Source: Acidovorax soli (GTDB lineage Bacteria; Pseudomonadota; Gammaproteobacteria; Burkholderiales; Burkholderiaceae_C). From it: a DNA stretch of 64,000 nt. The position numbers and the translations under genes are program-made. The first letter of the stretch is position 1, and every line of letters starts with the position of its first letter. Shown here piece after piece: positions 26,082 through 34,027 of the stretch. Below the pieces are notes generated by a model. It worked only from the letters and a program-made list of their open reading frames with translations. It was not told where the DNA came from and searched no databases. The DNA lies in NCBI RefSeq assembly GCF_014207955.1, contig NZ_JACHLK010000004.1:310001-374000 (forward strand), in the 5' to 3' direction.

Positions 26082-26357
26082 TCACCGATCCCACCCCAAG
26101 GCCTTCCCCGACTTGTTCAGCACGTCCTGGCAGCCGGCGGCCACGTCGTGCACGCCCAGCATCTTCAGCAGGTGCGCGGCAATGTCCGGTCGCATGCCCA
26201 TCGCGGGGATGCCGTGCTTGGATACCTGCACGGTCTTCACCGCCGTGTAGGCGTCGAAGGATTCGCGCACGATGGCCTCGTGCAAGGACGCCACATGGCC
26301 CGAGCCGCAGGTGCCCGACACCCGGTCGATGGTGAGCGGCAGCATGTCCGTCGGCAC
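26082..26357 (-). CDS. hypothetical protein, possibly the remains of a longer gene
   Basis: A frame of up to 91 codons with strongly coding third positions. It reads LTIDRVSGTCGSGHVASLHEA, then AYTAVKTVQVSKHGIPAMGM and IAAHLLKMLGVHDVAAG, a plausible small helical protein. The start may be the ATG at 26343-26345, or the GTG at 26355-26357. The same frame stays open for 15 more codons up to a TAG, so a lost N-terminus is possible. I do not recognise the family. Confidence 0.5.
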   Translation of the reverse strand: MPTDMLPLTIDRVSGTCGSGHVASLHEAIVRESFDAYTAVKTVQVSKHGIPAMGMRPDIAAHLLKMLGVHDVAAGCQDVLNKSGKALGWDR

Positions 26358-26581
26358 CTGGCCCCAGGCGGGGCCGGACAGCCAGGCAGCCCGTGCGGCC
26401 CGCAGAAGCTACGATGGCGGTGAGCGCACGCGGGGAGCCGCTCAACTGTCTCTCGCACATTTTTTCAAGCGGCCTGTCGATATCCCACTGCTTCGTTCGT
26501 CGTAGGTTCAGGCGCGCACGGCATCTGCCGGGCGCAGCGCCTGCCTTCCGACCAAACCCCATCCACCCAGGAGACCATCCC

Positions 26582-26800
26582 ATGCCCGACTCCAGCGCCA
26601 GCCCCGTCAAAGGCCCCGCCTCGTACTTCCCCTCCATCGAGGCCAAGTACGGCCAGCCTATCAGCCATTGGATGGAGGTGCTGCGCGCGGCCGGTGCGCG
26701 CAAGCACATGGAGTATGTGGCCCTGCTCAAGACCGACCACGGCATGGGCCATGGCCATGCCAATGCGCTGGTGGCGGCGTTCCTGGTGCAGGCGAAGTAG
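26582..26800 (+). CDS. DUF4287 domain protein
   Basis: A 72-residue protein with the full DUF4287 pattern: SYFPSIEAKYGQPISHW, then KHMEYVALLKTDHGMGHGHANALVAAFL. The family is small, soluble, widespread and without proven role. The ATG at 26582 follows AGGAG by nine bases. It is monocistronic and converges with the unknown gene at 26848-27873. Confidence 0.85.
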   Translation: MPDSSASPVKGPASYFPSIEAKYGQPISHWMEVLRAAGARKHMEYVALLKTDHGMGHGHANALVAAFLVQAK

Positions 26801-26847
26801 CGGCAGGGGGTTGGCCGCGCAGCGGGCTGTGCGTCCCGGGGCCGCCG

Positions 26848-27873
26848 CTACTGCAGGTACAGCTGGCCGTTGAACTCCACGATGTCGTTGGCATAGCACT
26901 GCCCGCCCACCCGGTAGATGGCGCGGCCCGCAACGCTGTCCGACACCATGTGGAAGTAGTGCACCAGGTTGATGGCGTGGGTGCCCTTGGGGCTCACGTT
27001 GCACTCGCCGCTCAGGTAGGGCTTGATGCCATCCATCTGGAAGCCGACGTACAGGTAGTTGCCCGACTCCTCCACGAACATCAGGCCCTGCGCCAGCGCC
27101 GCGGGGGCCTTCATGGCCTGCGACCAGTCCGGGTAGCGGGCGCCATCGTCCGCACCGAATCGGTCCACGCGCAGCGCTGTGAAGTAGTCTGCCAGGCGCG
27201 CAAAGTCCGCCCCCGGCGGGGTGATGTGGGCCTTGAGCCTGCGGTACAGCGCCGAGCGCGCCTTCTTGCCCTTGATGCGCAGCTTGAGGATGAGCCCGTC
27301 GCGGTCGGTGTGGCGGGTGAGGAAGTTGCTCCAGTGGTCCACCTCCACGGCCTGCCGCTCCTTGTGCGCCGCAATGCGCGCCTGCGCCGCCGGCACATCG
27401 TCGGCCCACAGTGCCAGCACGGCTTGGGGCATGCTGGCCCACCAGGTGTCCTCGGCCTCCCGCTGGTCGTGCGCGGGGTCGCTGCTGCCCTCCCAGAAGA
27501 CCGAGCGGGCCCAGGTGCCCGCGCCGTCGTTGAAGGCATAGGTGTCGCAGCCGTCCTCGTGCGACAGCAAGGCCCAGAACTGCGGCGTGGTGTTGTTGTG
27601 GTTGTTGCTGCTGCCCGCCTCGCGCAGCAGCGCGAGCAGGTCTTCGCAGGCGTCGCCGAAAAGATCCAGCTGGTAGAGGTCCTTGGCGATCTTCTTGCTG
27701 GTGAGGGTGGTTGCCCTGTCCAGCGCGCCGGGTTTGTGCACGGCCGGGCTGCCGAAGACACCGGCCAGGGTAGCCAGTATGGCGGCATCCAGCGTGCCGC
27801 TGGCCTGCGCCAGCCGGGCGCCGGCCTCGCTGTCGGAGGTTTTGGCGATGATTTGCAGGGAGATTTCGGGCAT
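26848..27873 (-). CDS. hypothetical protein (341 aa)
   Basis: A soluble 341-residue protein I do not recognise. It has no signal peptide or membrane helix. Features include an N-terminal IIAKTSDSEAG region, a charged middle (WSNFLTRHTDRDGLILKLRIKGKKARSALYRRL), and an aromatic C-terminus (GNYLYVGFQMDGIKPYL, YFHMVSDSVAGRAIY). The ATG at 27871-27873 gives a natural beginning, MPEISLQIIAK; the longer frame adds low-complexity residues. Codon use is like the chromosome, not like the 53-59 kb island. Confidence 0.65.
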   Translation of the reverse strand: MPEISLQIIAKTSDSEAGARLAQASGTLDAAILATLAGVFGSPAVHKPGALDRATTLTSKKIAKDLYQLDLFGDACEDLLALLREAGSSNNHNNTTPQFWALLSHEDGCDTYAFNDGAGTWARSVFWEGSSDPAHDQREAEDTWWASMPQAVLALWADDVPAAQARIAAHKERQAVEVDHWSNFLTRHTDRDGLILKLRIKGKKARSALYRRLKAHITPPGADFARLADYFTALRVDRFGADDGARYPDWSQAMKAPAALAQGLMFVEESGNYLYVGFQMDGIKPYLSGECNVSPKGTHAINLVHYFHMVSDSVAGRAIYRVGGQCYANDIVEFNGQLYLQ

Positions 27874-28067
27874 GGGGGTGTGGGGGCAGAGGGATCGATG
27901 GGCCGAAGGCCGATAGGCCGGTGCATGCAGTCTAGGGCTGGTGGTGGCTGGGGCACTGGACAGGTTGTCCATGACGCCGGCAGGCGGCTCTTTGCCCTTG
28001 GCGCCGGGATGGCGATGGGCGTCTCGCGGCCACCCCGGTACACAGCCGATTTCGCGGTTTTGATGGA

Positions 28068-28454
28068 TTAGGTCGGCGTGTCGCTGAAGGGCTCCGCCGC
28101 TACCTGGTGCTCGTCCTCGTAGACGATGTAGCCAGGTCGCTTCGTCCTCAGCACCTGAACCGCCACGTCGTGCTCGGCAAGCAGGGTGGACATGCGCCGC
28201 ATCTGGCGGATATGTTCGACGGCAGAATCCTTGAACCAGCTCAATGCGACTTTCTTGGCATGGGGCCGCGCAGCCCGCGCGAAGCTGCTCGGCTGCTTCA
28301 GGTGGTGCCGGAACCAGTCCCTCAGTTCCTGGTAGACGCCTTGGTGCGGACCTTGCAGCAGGCCACTTTCGTCCAGGTCGGCCAGCGCCTGGAATAGACC
28401 CTGGCGTCGCCCGGAGTCGTTGTCATAGGCGTGAATGACAAATCGCGTGAACAT
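28068..28454 (-). CDS. hypothetical protein, last gene of an orphan small-gene operon
   Basis: A 128-residue soluble protein: MFTRFVIHAYDNDSGRRQGL at the start, LRDWFRHHLKQPSSFARAARPHAKKVALSWF in the middle, and a C-terminal QVLRTKRPGYIVYEDEHQVAAEP. Similar short proteins occur across proteobacteria without assigned function. An in-frame ATG at 28497-28499 would add 15 residues; I prefer 28454. It is the fourth gene of a same-strand group running from 29312 down to 28068, with more A/T than its surroundings. Confidence 0.62.
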   Translation of the reverse strand: MFTRFVIHAYDNDSGRRQGLFQALADLDESGLLQGPHQGVYQELRDWFRHHLKQPSSFARAARPHAKKVALSWFKDSAVEHIRQMRRMSTLLAEHDVAVQVLRTKRPGYIVYEDEHQVAAEPFSDTPT

Positions 28455-28510
28455 CGTGGACCCATTGTGGGCCCATCCAAATTCGGCCCAAGGGACCATG
28501 TAGCGGAAGG

Positions 28511-28726
28511 CTATCCATGGGATGGATCCGTGGCATCGTGCGCTGGTGCCAGCGGGGCCAAGGCCAGGAGCAGTTCCTGCGCAAGGCGCCGAGGCAATTC
28601 CCAGGCTGGGTGGCGCATGTCTGCGAGCGAGGCATCCGCTGTTGGAGCACCGCGCCTGGCTTGCAGTGGCACCTGGCTGATGCTGTGCCGAAGTCGCTCT
28701 ACGGCCAACTTCTGTTGCGCAGTCAT
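28511..28726 (-). CDS. hypothetical small protein (71 aa)
   Basis: A 71-residue helical protein beginning MTAQQKLAVERLRHSIS. Its ATG overlaps the stop of the preceding gene by one base (TGATG), which implies coupled translation. No family is recognised. The next gene begins 56 bases downstream. Support is the coupling and plausible composition rather than homology. Confidence 0.5.
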   Translation of the reverse strand: MTAQQKLAVERLRHSISQVPLQARRGAPTADASLADMRHPAWELPRRLAQELLLALAPLAPAHDATDPSHG

Positions 28727-28923
28727 CAGCCCCGCGGGTCATCGACCAATTGGGTGGGCTGCAGCAAGAAGTAGAAGAGCTCGCCTGCGACGAGGTAATT
28801 TCCTTGGTCGATGCAGCAATCCTCCGGACCCATCGCGAGGGAGCGGACGTGGCCCACGTACCAGTCCAAATCACTTTGGAACGATTCCAGCGCGGGAGAG
28901 GCGTGTGGCGACGGGTTGTTCAT
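28726..28923 (-). CDS. hypothetical small protein (65 aa)
   Basis: A 65-residue acidic protein containing FQSDLDWYVGHVRSLAM and YLVAGELFYFLLQPTQLVDD. It starts at the ATG 28921-28923, 20 bases after the stop of the split gene upstream, and its stop overlaps the next start. No known family. The layout suggests a tightly coupled small operon, typical of immunity or toxin-antitoxin style cassettes, but I can name no partner toxin. Confidence 0.5.
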   Translation of the reverse strand: MNNPSPHASPALESFQSDLDWYVGHVRSLAMGPEDCCIDQGNYLVAGELFYFLLQPTQLVDDPRG

Positions 28924-28943
28924 GGGGGTGTACGGCAGAGCTG

Positions 28944-29312
28944 TCACGTGTCGTAGTGAGTTGCCTGGTCGAGTGCGACTTCTTTGAAGAGCGCCCACGG
29001 GCAGGACGCCGCGAAGGCTTCCAATAGTGCTGTGGCCTTGACGGTGCTTCCAGCCTTGAACAGATCATCTGCCTGGATGATGGCAGCCATCGTTGCCTTG
29101 TTCCAAGCGCTTTCATTGCGCCTGAAGCCAACGACGGCTTGTGCAAACTCACTGGGGCTGAGCAAACTCGGTAAGGGATAGTTTGGCGTGCTGAGGGCTA
29201 CATGCATTTGCAACTACGCAATGTTCTGTGGCGACGCGAGCTTGATCAACGCATCTTCTGGCTGCTCTGCCAAGTCGTGGAACCATTGGGTAAGACCATC
29301 TCGCTGCGTCAT
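28944..29312 (-). pseudogene. hypothetical gene split by an in-frame amber codon
   Basis: An ATG at 29310-29312 opens 32 codons (MTQRDGLTQWFHDLAEQPED ... SPQNIA), then a TAG at 29214-29216. The very same frame continues with LQMHVALSTPNYPLPSLL for 89 more codons to a stop at 28944. A CAG-to-TAG change would explain it; the intact product would have 122 residues. Translation could restart at the ATG 29205-29207 and yield an 87-residue fragment. No family is recognised. It heads the small-gene operon. Confidence 0.6.
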
Positions 29313-29525
29313 TGCTTTTCAGTCACTTCCTGGTGTTGCTCTTTGCCCGCACTCGCGCTTTCCCACGGGGCGCTCCATGTGGGCGTTGCCCTCGGCCAAG
29401 CCCCGGCCGCAGTATGCGGTACATGGCCCTCAGCTCCAAGCTGGGCGTTGGATCTCACAGGGCCGCGCGCCGGCCGGCCCTGGTACGCGGTGGCGATACC
29501 GCAGCCCTGCGGGTGTTCTGAACGC

Positions 29526-30179
29526 CTACTGCGCCAGCAACTGCGTGGCTTCCACCGCCAGCGCAATGGCCGCAACGGCCTGCAGCAGCCGCAGTGCACC
29601 ACGGATCTCGCCCAACTGCCGCCCCGCGCGCAACAGAAAGCGCTGGATGCGCCGGGAGCGGGGCGCAAGCGAGGCGACCAACAGCACCAGCACGGGCGCC
29701 ATCAGCGCGTAGAAGGCCTGCTCCGTCGGGCTGTGCACAGGGTTGCCGTCGATGCCTGCAGGCAGCTTGCCCATCACGAACATGACATTCCAGGCCAGCA
29801 GGGCCGCGACCAGGGCCTTGGTGCGCACGGGAAAGCCGCGCGCGGGCGTGGGCACGGCCGGGCGGCCGGTGGTGAAGCCGGCGTCGCGCAGCGCCTGCAG
29901 CAGCGCGCCTCGGGCACGCGGGCTGCAGTACAGGACAAACATCTCCGGGTAGTCCGCGCGGTGGTGGTGTATGCGCACACCCGTTGTCAGCAGGGGCAGG
30001 TCGCCCACGGCCTCGACCGTCAGCACATCGGCAGGCGCAAAGCGGTACTGCCCGAGAAAGCCGACGCAGAGCATTTCAGGCGATACCTCGGCGCGGGCCA
30101 GCGGCCAGGGCGCGATGATGCCGCCGACAAAGGCGCCGCCGCGCAGGGACATGGTGGTGGTGTGTTCGGTCATCGTCAT
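29526..30179 (-). CDS. membrane protein of unknown function
   Basis: A 217-residue protein. The N-terminal half is soluble and beta-rich (GGAFVGGIIAPWPLARAEV, YRFAPADVLTVEAV, then a PEMFVLYCSP strand); the C-terminal half has two helices (about 120-138 ALVAALLAWNVMFVMGK and 158-175 FYALMAPVLVLLVASL) and a basic tail. The soluble part could be PH-like. GGAGG eight bases before the ATG at 30177-30179 supports the start, although a second ATG lies six bases on. Confidence 0.65.
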   Translation of the reverse strand: MTMTEHTTTMSLRGGAFVGGIIAPWPLARAEVSPEMLCVGFLGQYRFAPADVLTVEAVGDLPLLTTGVRIHHHRADYPEMFVLYCSPRARGALLQALRDAGFTTGRPAVPTPARGFPVRTKALVAALLAWNVMFVMGKLPAGIDGNPVHSPTEQAFYALMAPVLVLLVASLAPRSRRIQRFLLRAGRQLGEIRGALRLLQAVAAIALAVEATQLLAQ

Positions 30180-30537
30180 CGTCCTGCCCTCCGCATGGTG
30201 TCGTCGATTGCGCGCCGCATGCCGTGCGCACTGCGCCAGTTGCCGTTGCGGGCGCGGGACCATTGGAGCATGGGCCCCCCGCTGCCGGGTACAAGACCGC
30301 ACGTGCTGATGGCACATTGCGCCTGCGGGGGCGGACTGTCAACGGGGTTGGGCCGGGGCTCGTCGCGCTGCGCCCCGGAAGCGCCCGCCCGCACCTGGCC
30401 GCTGGCCGGCAGTGTCAGCAGGAGTTTCATGGACGGGCGCGGTGACAGAAGCAGCAGCGGACGCAGGGCGCCGATAGCGCTCACAGAGCGGCTAGACTGC
30501 AGCAATCATCGGCCAGCATGGACCCCGGAATACCACC
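30180..30537. other. non-coding gap
   Basis: These 358 bases separate the membrane protein gene from the divergent DUF4262 gene. Several frames are open because of the high GC content, but none has a convincing start, ribosome site or protein-like composition. I see no RNA gene or repeat in it. It must contain both promoters. Confidence 0.5.
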
Positions 30538-30987
30538 ATGGAAAAGTTCATCAAAAGGGTTCGCAAGGACATCGCCAACCATGGCTGCTCCGTGATCGCC
30601 GTGGGGGACGAAGAACCGCCTTTCGCCTATACGGTGGGGCTGTGGTCGCGCTTCAAGCACCCTGAACTCATTGTGTTCGGCCTGCCCACCGACCTCACTG
30701 CGGACCTTCTGAACGCCATCACCGCGAAGATCGCAGCGGGGGCCGAGTTCAAGGTGTTCAGCCGGCTTCACGACGTGGGCGGAAAGTTCGGGCTGCAGGT
30801 CAAACCCCTGCATGGCATGCACCTGGACCGTTACTTCGGCTTCGGGCTCCGCTTCCACGGGCAGGAGTTCCCCATTGCCCAGGTGGTCTGGCCCGATCGG
30901 GCGGGGCGGTTTCCCGAAGAGCCCGGCCATGACCAGTCCTACGCGGACCTGCAGCCCGTGCTGTCGGGGGCGCCGCCTGCCCCGTAG
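30538..30987 (+). CDS. DUF4262 domain protein
   Basis: A 149-residue soluble protein of the DUF4262 family: IANHGCSVIAVGDEEPPFAYTVGLW, HPELIVFGLP, a helix DLLNAITAKIAAG, and a C-terminal FGFGLRFHGQEFPIAQVVWPD. The family occurs singly or within SUKH-like immunity gene arrays; no enzyme activity is known. The ATG at 30538 follows directly after ATACCACC. It is one of several orphan domain genes in this part of the window. Confidence 0.82.
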   Translation: MEKFIKRVRKDIANHGCSVIAVGDEEPPFAYTVGLWSRFKHPELIVFGLPTDLTADLLNAITAKIAAGAEFKVFSRLHDVGGKFGLQVKPLHGMHLDRYFGFGLRFHGQEFPIAQVVWPDRAGRFPEEPGHDQSYADLQPVLSGAPPAP

Positions 30988-31167
30988 TCAGGTAGCGCCC
31001 CAGTCATTTTGAAGAGCCCCAACGCGCGAAGGAACAAGGTCTGTGCGACACATTGCAGCAAGTGCCGGACCCCGAAATGTCGGCGGGCGCAGCGGGCCCC
31101 CGCAAGGTATGGTGGGCTGCGTGGCGCCGCTGATGCGTCCGGCAGCAGAAGGTGGAGGGCCGCGCCG

Positions 31168-31545
31168 ATGACGAACGCACTGCTTGCCACCCTCCAGGCG
31201 CTCGAGGTGGAGCTGCACCACCCCGGCGTGCGCTGCGATGCCCAGCGCCTCGATCAACTGCTGCACCCCGACTTTCATGAAGTGGGCCGCTCGGGCCGAA
31301 AGTACGACCGGGCCACCGTCATGCGCTTTCTGGGCGAGCAAGTGACGCCTCCTCCGGTCATCTCGGAGCACTTCGCGCTGCAAGCGCTGGGGGCGGGCAT
31401 CGCCCTGCTGAGCTACCGGTCGGCGTTTCGCCGGCCAGATGCCACGCTGGAGAACCACACCCTGCGCTCCTCGGTCTGGGTGCTCCACGGGGCCCGGTGG
31501 CAGCTCATCTACCATCAGGGCACACCCGCGGCCGAGGCGTGGTAG
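31168..31545 (+). CDS. DUF4440 / NTF2-like protein
   Basis: A 125-residue alpha+beta barrel protein: an N-terminal helix LLATLQALEVELH, LDQLLHPDFHEVGRSGRKYDRATVMRFL, then strands ALLSYRSAFRR and SSVWVLHGARWQLIYHQGTPA. This is the usual DUF4440 layout with a HQGTPA end. Members may bind small ligands; no activity is established. The ATG at 31168 is chosen over upstream in-frame starts because the family begins there. It converges with the Lrp gene nine bases on. Confidence 0.8.
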   Translation: MTNALLATLQALEVELHHPGVRCDAQRLDQLLHPDFHEVGRSGRKYDRATVMRFLGEQVTPPPVISEHFALQALGAGIALLSYRSAFRRPDATLENHTLRSSVWVLHGARWQLIYHQGTPAAEAW

Positions 31546-31554
31546 CCAAGCCGC

Positions 31555-32043
31555 CTACGCCGGCCCACCTCCACCCAGCGGCACCTGCAACCCCGCCTTC
31601 AAGCACCCCAGCGACACCGATGTGCGAAACCGCCGCACGTTGTCGTCACCCTCGAACAGGCGGCGCGTGAGGGCCTCGTAGTCGGCCATGGAGGCCACGT
31701 TCACCACCAGCAGGTAGTCGGCCTCACCAGTCACGCTGTAGCACTGCTGCACGGCGCCCTCGGCCGCAATGCGGCTGCGCAGCGGAGCGGTGCGGTCCGG
31801 GCGCTCGTTCTCCAGGTGCACCTCGACCATGATGGTCAGCGGCAGGCCCACCTTCTCGGGGTCGATCACGGCCACGTTGGCACGGATCACGCCGGTCTGC
31901 TGCAACCGCTGGATGCGCCGCTGCACCGCGGGCGCCGACAGGTGCACGGCCTGCGCGATGGCGCGCTGGGGCGTGGTGTTGTCGCGCTGCAGGATGTCGA
32001 GGATGGCCAGGTCGAACGAATCCAGGGCGGGCAGGGCAGGCAT
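31555..32043 (-). CDS. Lrp/AsnC-family transcriptional regulator
   Basis: A 162-residue regulator with an N-terminal helix-turn-helix (about residues 8-62: LDILQRDNTTPQRAIAQAVHLSAPAVQRRIQRLQQTGVI) and a C-terminal RAM ligand-binding domain (about 70-155, with CYSVTGEADYLLVV). It is divergent from an RhtA-like exporter with only 92 bases between starts, so it very likely regulates that exporter in response to an amino acid. The start ATG is 32041-32043. Confidence 0.9.
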   Translation of the reverse strand: MPALPALDSFDLAILDILQRDNTTPQRAIAQAVHLSAPAVQRRIQRLQQTGVIRANVAVIDPEKVGLPLTIMVEVHLENERPDRTAPLRSRIAAEGAVQQCYSVTGEADYLLVVNVASMADYEALTRRLFEGDDNVRRFRTSVSLGCLKAGLQVPLGGGGPA

Positions 32044-32135
32044 GGGTGGTTTGGGCTGCGTTGGCGAGCGAAAGTTGCGTGAACAGCATGAATTTCGAGC
32101 CAAAAGCACGCCGCAGTCAAACTATATTTTCAGCC
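32044..32135. promoter_or_regulatory. divergent promoter region of lrp-like and exporter genes
   Basis: The 92 bases between the divergent Lrp regulator and RhtA-type exporter contain an AT-rich run CAAACTATATTTTCAG shortly before the exporter ATG, holding a TATATT box (32123-32128). Binding of the Lrp-like protein is expected here. No clean dyad could be fixed by eye. Confidence 0.45.
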
Positions 32136-33026
32136 ATGTCTTCCTTGCTGCTCCGCTACCAGCGTTTCGTTCCCTTCCTCGCCGTGCTTGGCGCCGTCAC
32201 GGCCCTGGGCATTGGCACCTCGTGGGCCAAGCACACCCTGTTCCCCCTGGTGGGTGCGCAGGGCACCACGGCCGTGCGCGTGGGCTTTTCGGCGCTGCTG
32301 CTCTTGCTGCTGTGGCGGCCCTGGCGCTGGCAGCTGTCGCGCACCGACCTGCGCGCCACCATGCTCTACGGCGCCATGCTGGGCGCTACCAACCTCACGT
32401 TCTACATGTCGCTGCGCACGCTGCCCTTCGGGCTGGCGGTGGCCATCGAGTTCTCGGGCCCGCTGCTCATGGCCGTGCTGTCCTCGCGCCGCGCCATCGA
32501 CTTTGTGTGGGTGGCCCTGGCCGTGGTGGGCCTGGGCATGCTGCTGCCCCTGGGCGGCATGAACGGCAGCACGCTGGACCCCACGGGCGTGGCCTACGCG
32601 CTGGCGGCCGCCACCTTCTGGGCGCTGTACATCGTGTTCGGCAAGCGCGTGGGGCATCTGCATGCCGGGCACTCCGTCTCGCTGGGCCTGGTGGCTGCGG
32701 CCGTGGTGGTGGTGCCCGTGGGCGTGGTGCATGCCGGTACCGCGCTGCTGTCGCCCTATGTGCTGCTGGTGGGCGTGGGGGTGGCGGCCATCTCCAGCGC
32801 AATCCCCATCTCGCTGGAGATGATGGCCCTGAAGCGCCTGCCCAAGGAGGCCTTCGGCATCATGATCAGCATGGAACCCGCCGTGGCCGCCCTGCTGGCC
32901 CTGGTCCTATTGGGCGAGGTGCTCACGTTCAACCAGTGGCTGGCGATTGCGCTCATCATGTCGGCGTCGATGGGGACGGCGATGACGGCGCGGCGCAGCG
33001 AGCAGGGCAAGCTGCAGCCGGCCTGA
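32136..33026 (+). CDS. RhtA-like amino-acid exporter (EamA/DMT family)
   Basis: A 296-residue inner-membrane protein with ten helices and two EamA repeats. The motifs GTSWAKHTLFPLVGAQGTTA, FYMSLRTLPFGLAVAIEF, GPLLMAV and the second repeat SSAIPISLEMMALKRLP with MISMEPAVAALLALV are those of RhtA, the threonine/homoserine exporter. The adjacent divergent Lrp-type regulator fits amino-acid-induced export. The start is the ATG at 32136. The substrate is inferred. Confidence 0.87.
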   Translation: MSSLLLRYQRFVPFLAVLGAVTALGIGTSWAKHTLFPLVGAQGTTAVRVGFSALLLLLLWRPWRWQLSRTDLRATMLYGAMLGATNLTFYMSLRTLPFGLAVAIEFSGPLLMAVLSSRRAIDFVWVALAVVGLGMLLPLGGMNGSTLDPTGVAYALAAATFWALYIVFGKRVGHLHAGHSVSLGLVAAAVVVVPVGVVHAGTALLSPYVLLVGVGVAAISSAIPISLEMMALKRLPKEAFGIMISMEPAVAALLALVLLGEVLTFNQWLAIALIMSASMGTAMTARRSEQGKLQPA

Positions 33027-33072
33027 CCTGGGCGGAGCCCCGTCGGTCAGCCGCGTTCCATACTGCCGCCCG

Positions 33073-33479
33073 CTACCCCTTGGCCTTGCGGCGCCCCAGC
33101 AAGTCCTTGACCCAGGTGGCGATGAACAGTGACTCGTCGCGCGTGGGCCCCAGTTCGTGTTCCTGCACCTCGTAGCCCAGGGCCTGGCGTATGCGGGCGG
33201 CCTTCCAGCGGGCTGGAGCGCGCAGGTCCCAGGTGCCGTGCCACAGGCGGAGCAAGGCCCACAGCAGCAAGAAGGGCGAGGCCACGGCCAGTGCCCATGC
33301 GGCCCAGACCGCGGCCCGTTCTTGGCCCATTGCTCGGGGTAGCGGTCCCAGAGGAACCACAGCAGGAACAGCGCCAAAGCGATGTAAACCGCCGGGCCTT
33401 CGCCGACGAAGCGTTGGAGCAGCCCAATGGACATCAGGACCTGGCTCACGCCCAAAAGTACACCGGCAATCCAATCCAT
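33073..33479 (-). pseudogene. frameshifted two-helix membrane protein
   Basis: One frame begins at the ATG 33477-33479 with MDWIAGVLLGVSQVLMSIGL and a second helix AVYIALALFLLWFLWDRYPEQW, then turns into a long low-complexity tail. From about 33320 a different frame carries sensible sequence: AVWAAWALAVASPFLLLWALL, then QALGYEVQEHELGPTRDESL and a natural stop at 33073. Joined, they give one protein of about 135 residues with four helices and a cytoplasmic tail. A one-base change near AACGGGCC (about 33315-33325) explains it. The family is unknown. Confidence 0.62.
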
Positions 33480-33655
33480 ACCCTGCTCCCCCTTCCTGTG
33501 CGGATGGTGCGCCAGCCGTCCCGGGGAGGGCGCGAAGGGCGCTGAGAACGCAGCCTGTCTCAATTTGCGTGGCGGTGCCAGCGGCCGCCCGGCGCCGTTC
33601 CTGCCGCCGGACTGCCGTATGCTGATTCCTCTGTACTGAGGCTTGAGCCTGCAAA

Positions 33656-33988
33656 ATGAAACTCCGCAACATCCTATGGCCCTTGCTGTTCCTGGTTTCG
33701 ACCCATGCGTGTGCAAGCCGGGACCCGTGGGCCTTGGAGGCATTTGACAGGGCGTCCCTGGCGGTGAAGATGGTCTATTTCGAGGGGGCGATGCAGCAGC
33801 ACTGTGCCTTGATTCGGGACCCTGGCGGGTACATTCACCGGGTTTGCAAGGGCGACTACCTCGGAAAAGAGTTTGGCCGGGTGGTTGAAGTTTCGAAGCG
33901 CAAGGGGATTCGCATCGTTGAGACGATCAAGGAAGGCGATGGGGAATGGGTGCAGCGCGAAGCCTGGATTCCTTTTGAAAAGCGGTGA
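33656..33988 (+). CDS. orphan PilP-like protein
   Basis: A 110-residue exported protein. Residues 1-20 form a signal peptide (MKLRNILWPLLFLVSTHACA). The mature part matches the C-terminal beta-domain of type IV pilus protein PilP: RDPWALEAFDRASLAVKMVYFEG, HCALIRDPGGYIHRVCKGDYLG, GRVVEVSKRKGIRIVETIKEG, WVQREAWI. Full PilP has about 175 residues; the N-terminal half that binds PilN/PilO is missing, and no pil gene is nearby. It might have been recruited to another envelope complex. The family match is by pattern. Confidence 0.7.
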   Translation: MKLRNILWPLLFLVSTHACASRDPWALEAFDRASLAVKMVYFEGAMQQHCALIRDPGGYIHRVCKGDYLGKEFGRVVEVSKRKGIRIVETIKEGDGEWVQREAWIPFEKR

Positions 33989-34027
33989 GGTGGCGCTGAT
34001 GGCGCCGCCGGCCGCGACAATGCTGCA

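Noticed and set aside
30176..30430. Minus-strand frame that could encode a small secreted peptide (MKLLLTLPASG...)
   Set aside because: No ribosome site, a Pro/Arg-rich low-complexity tail and conflict with the promoter of the membrane protein gene.
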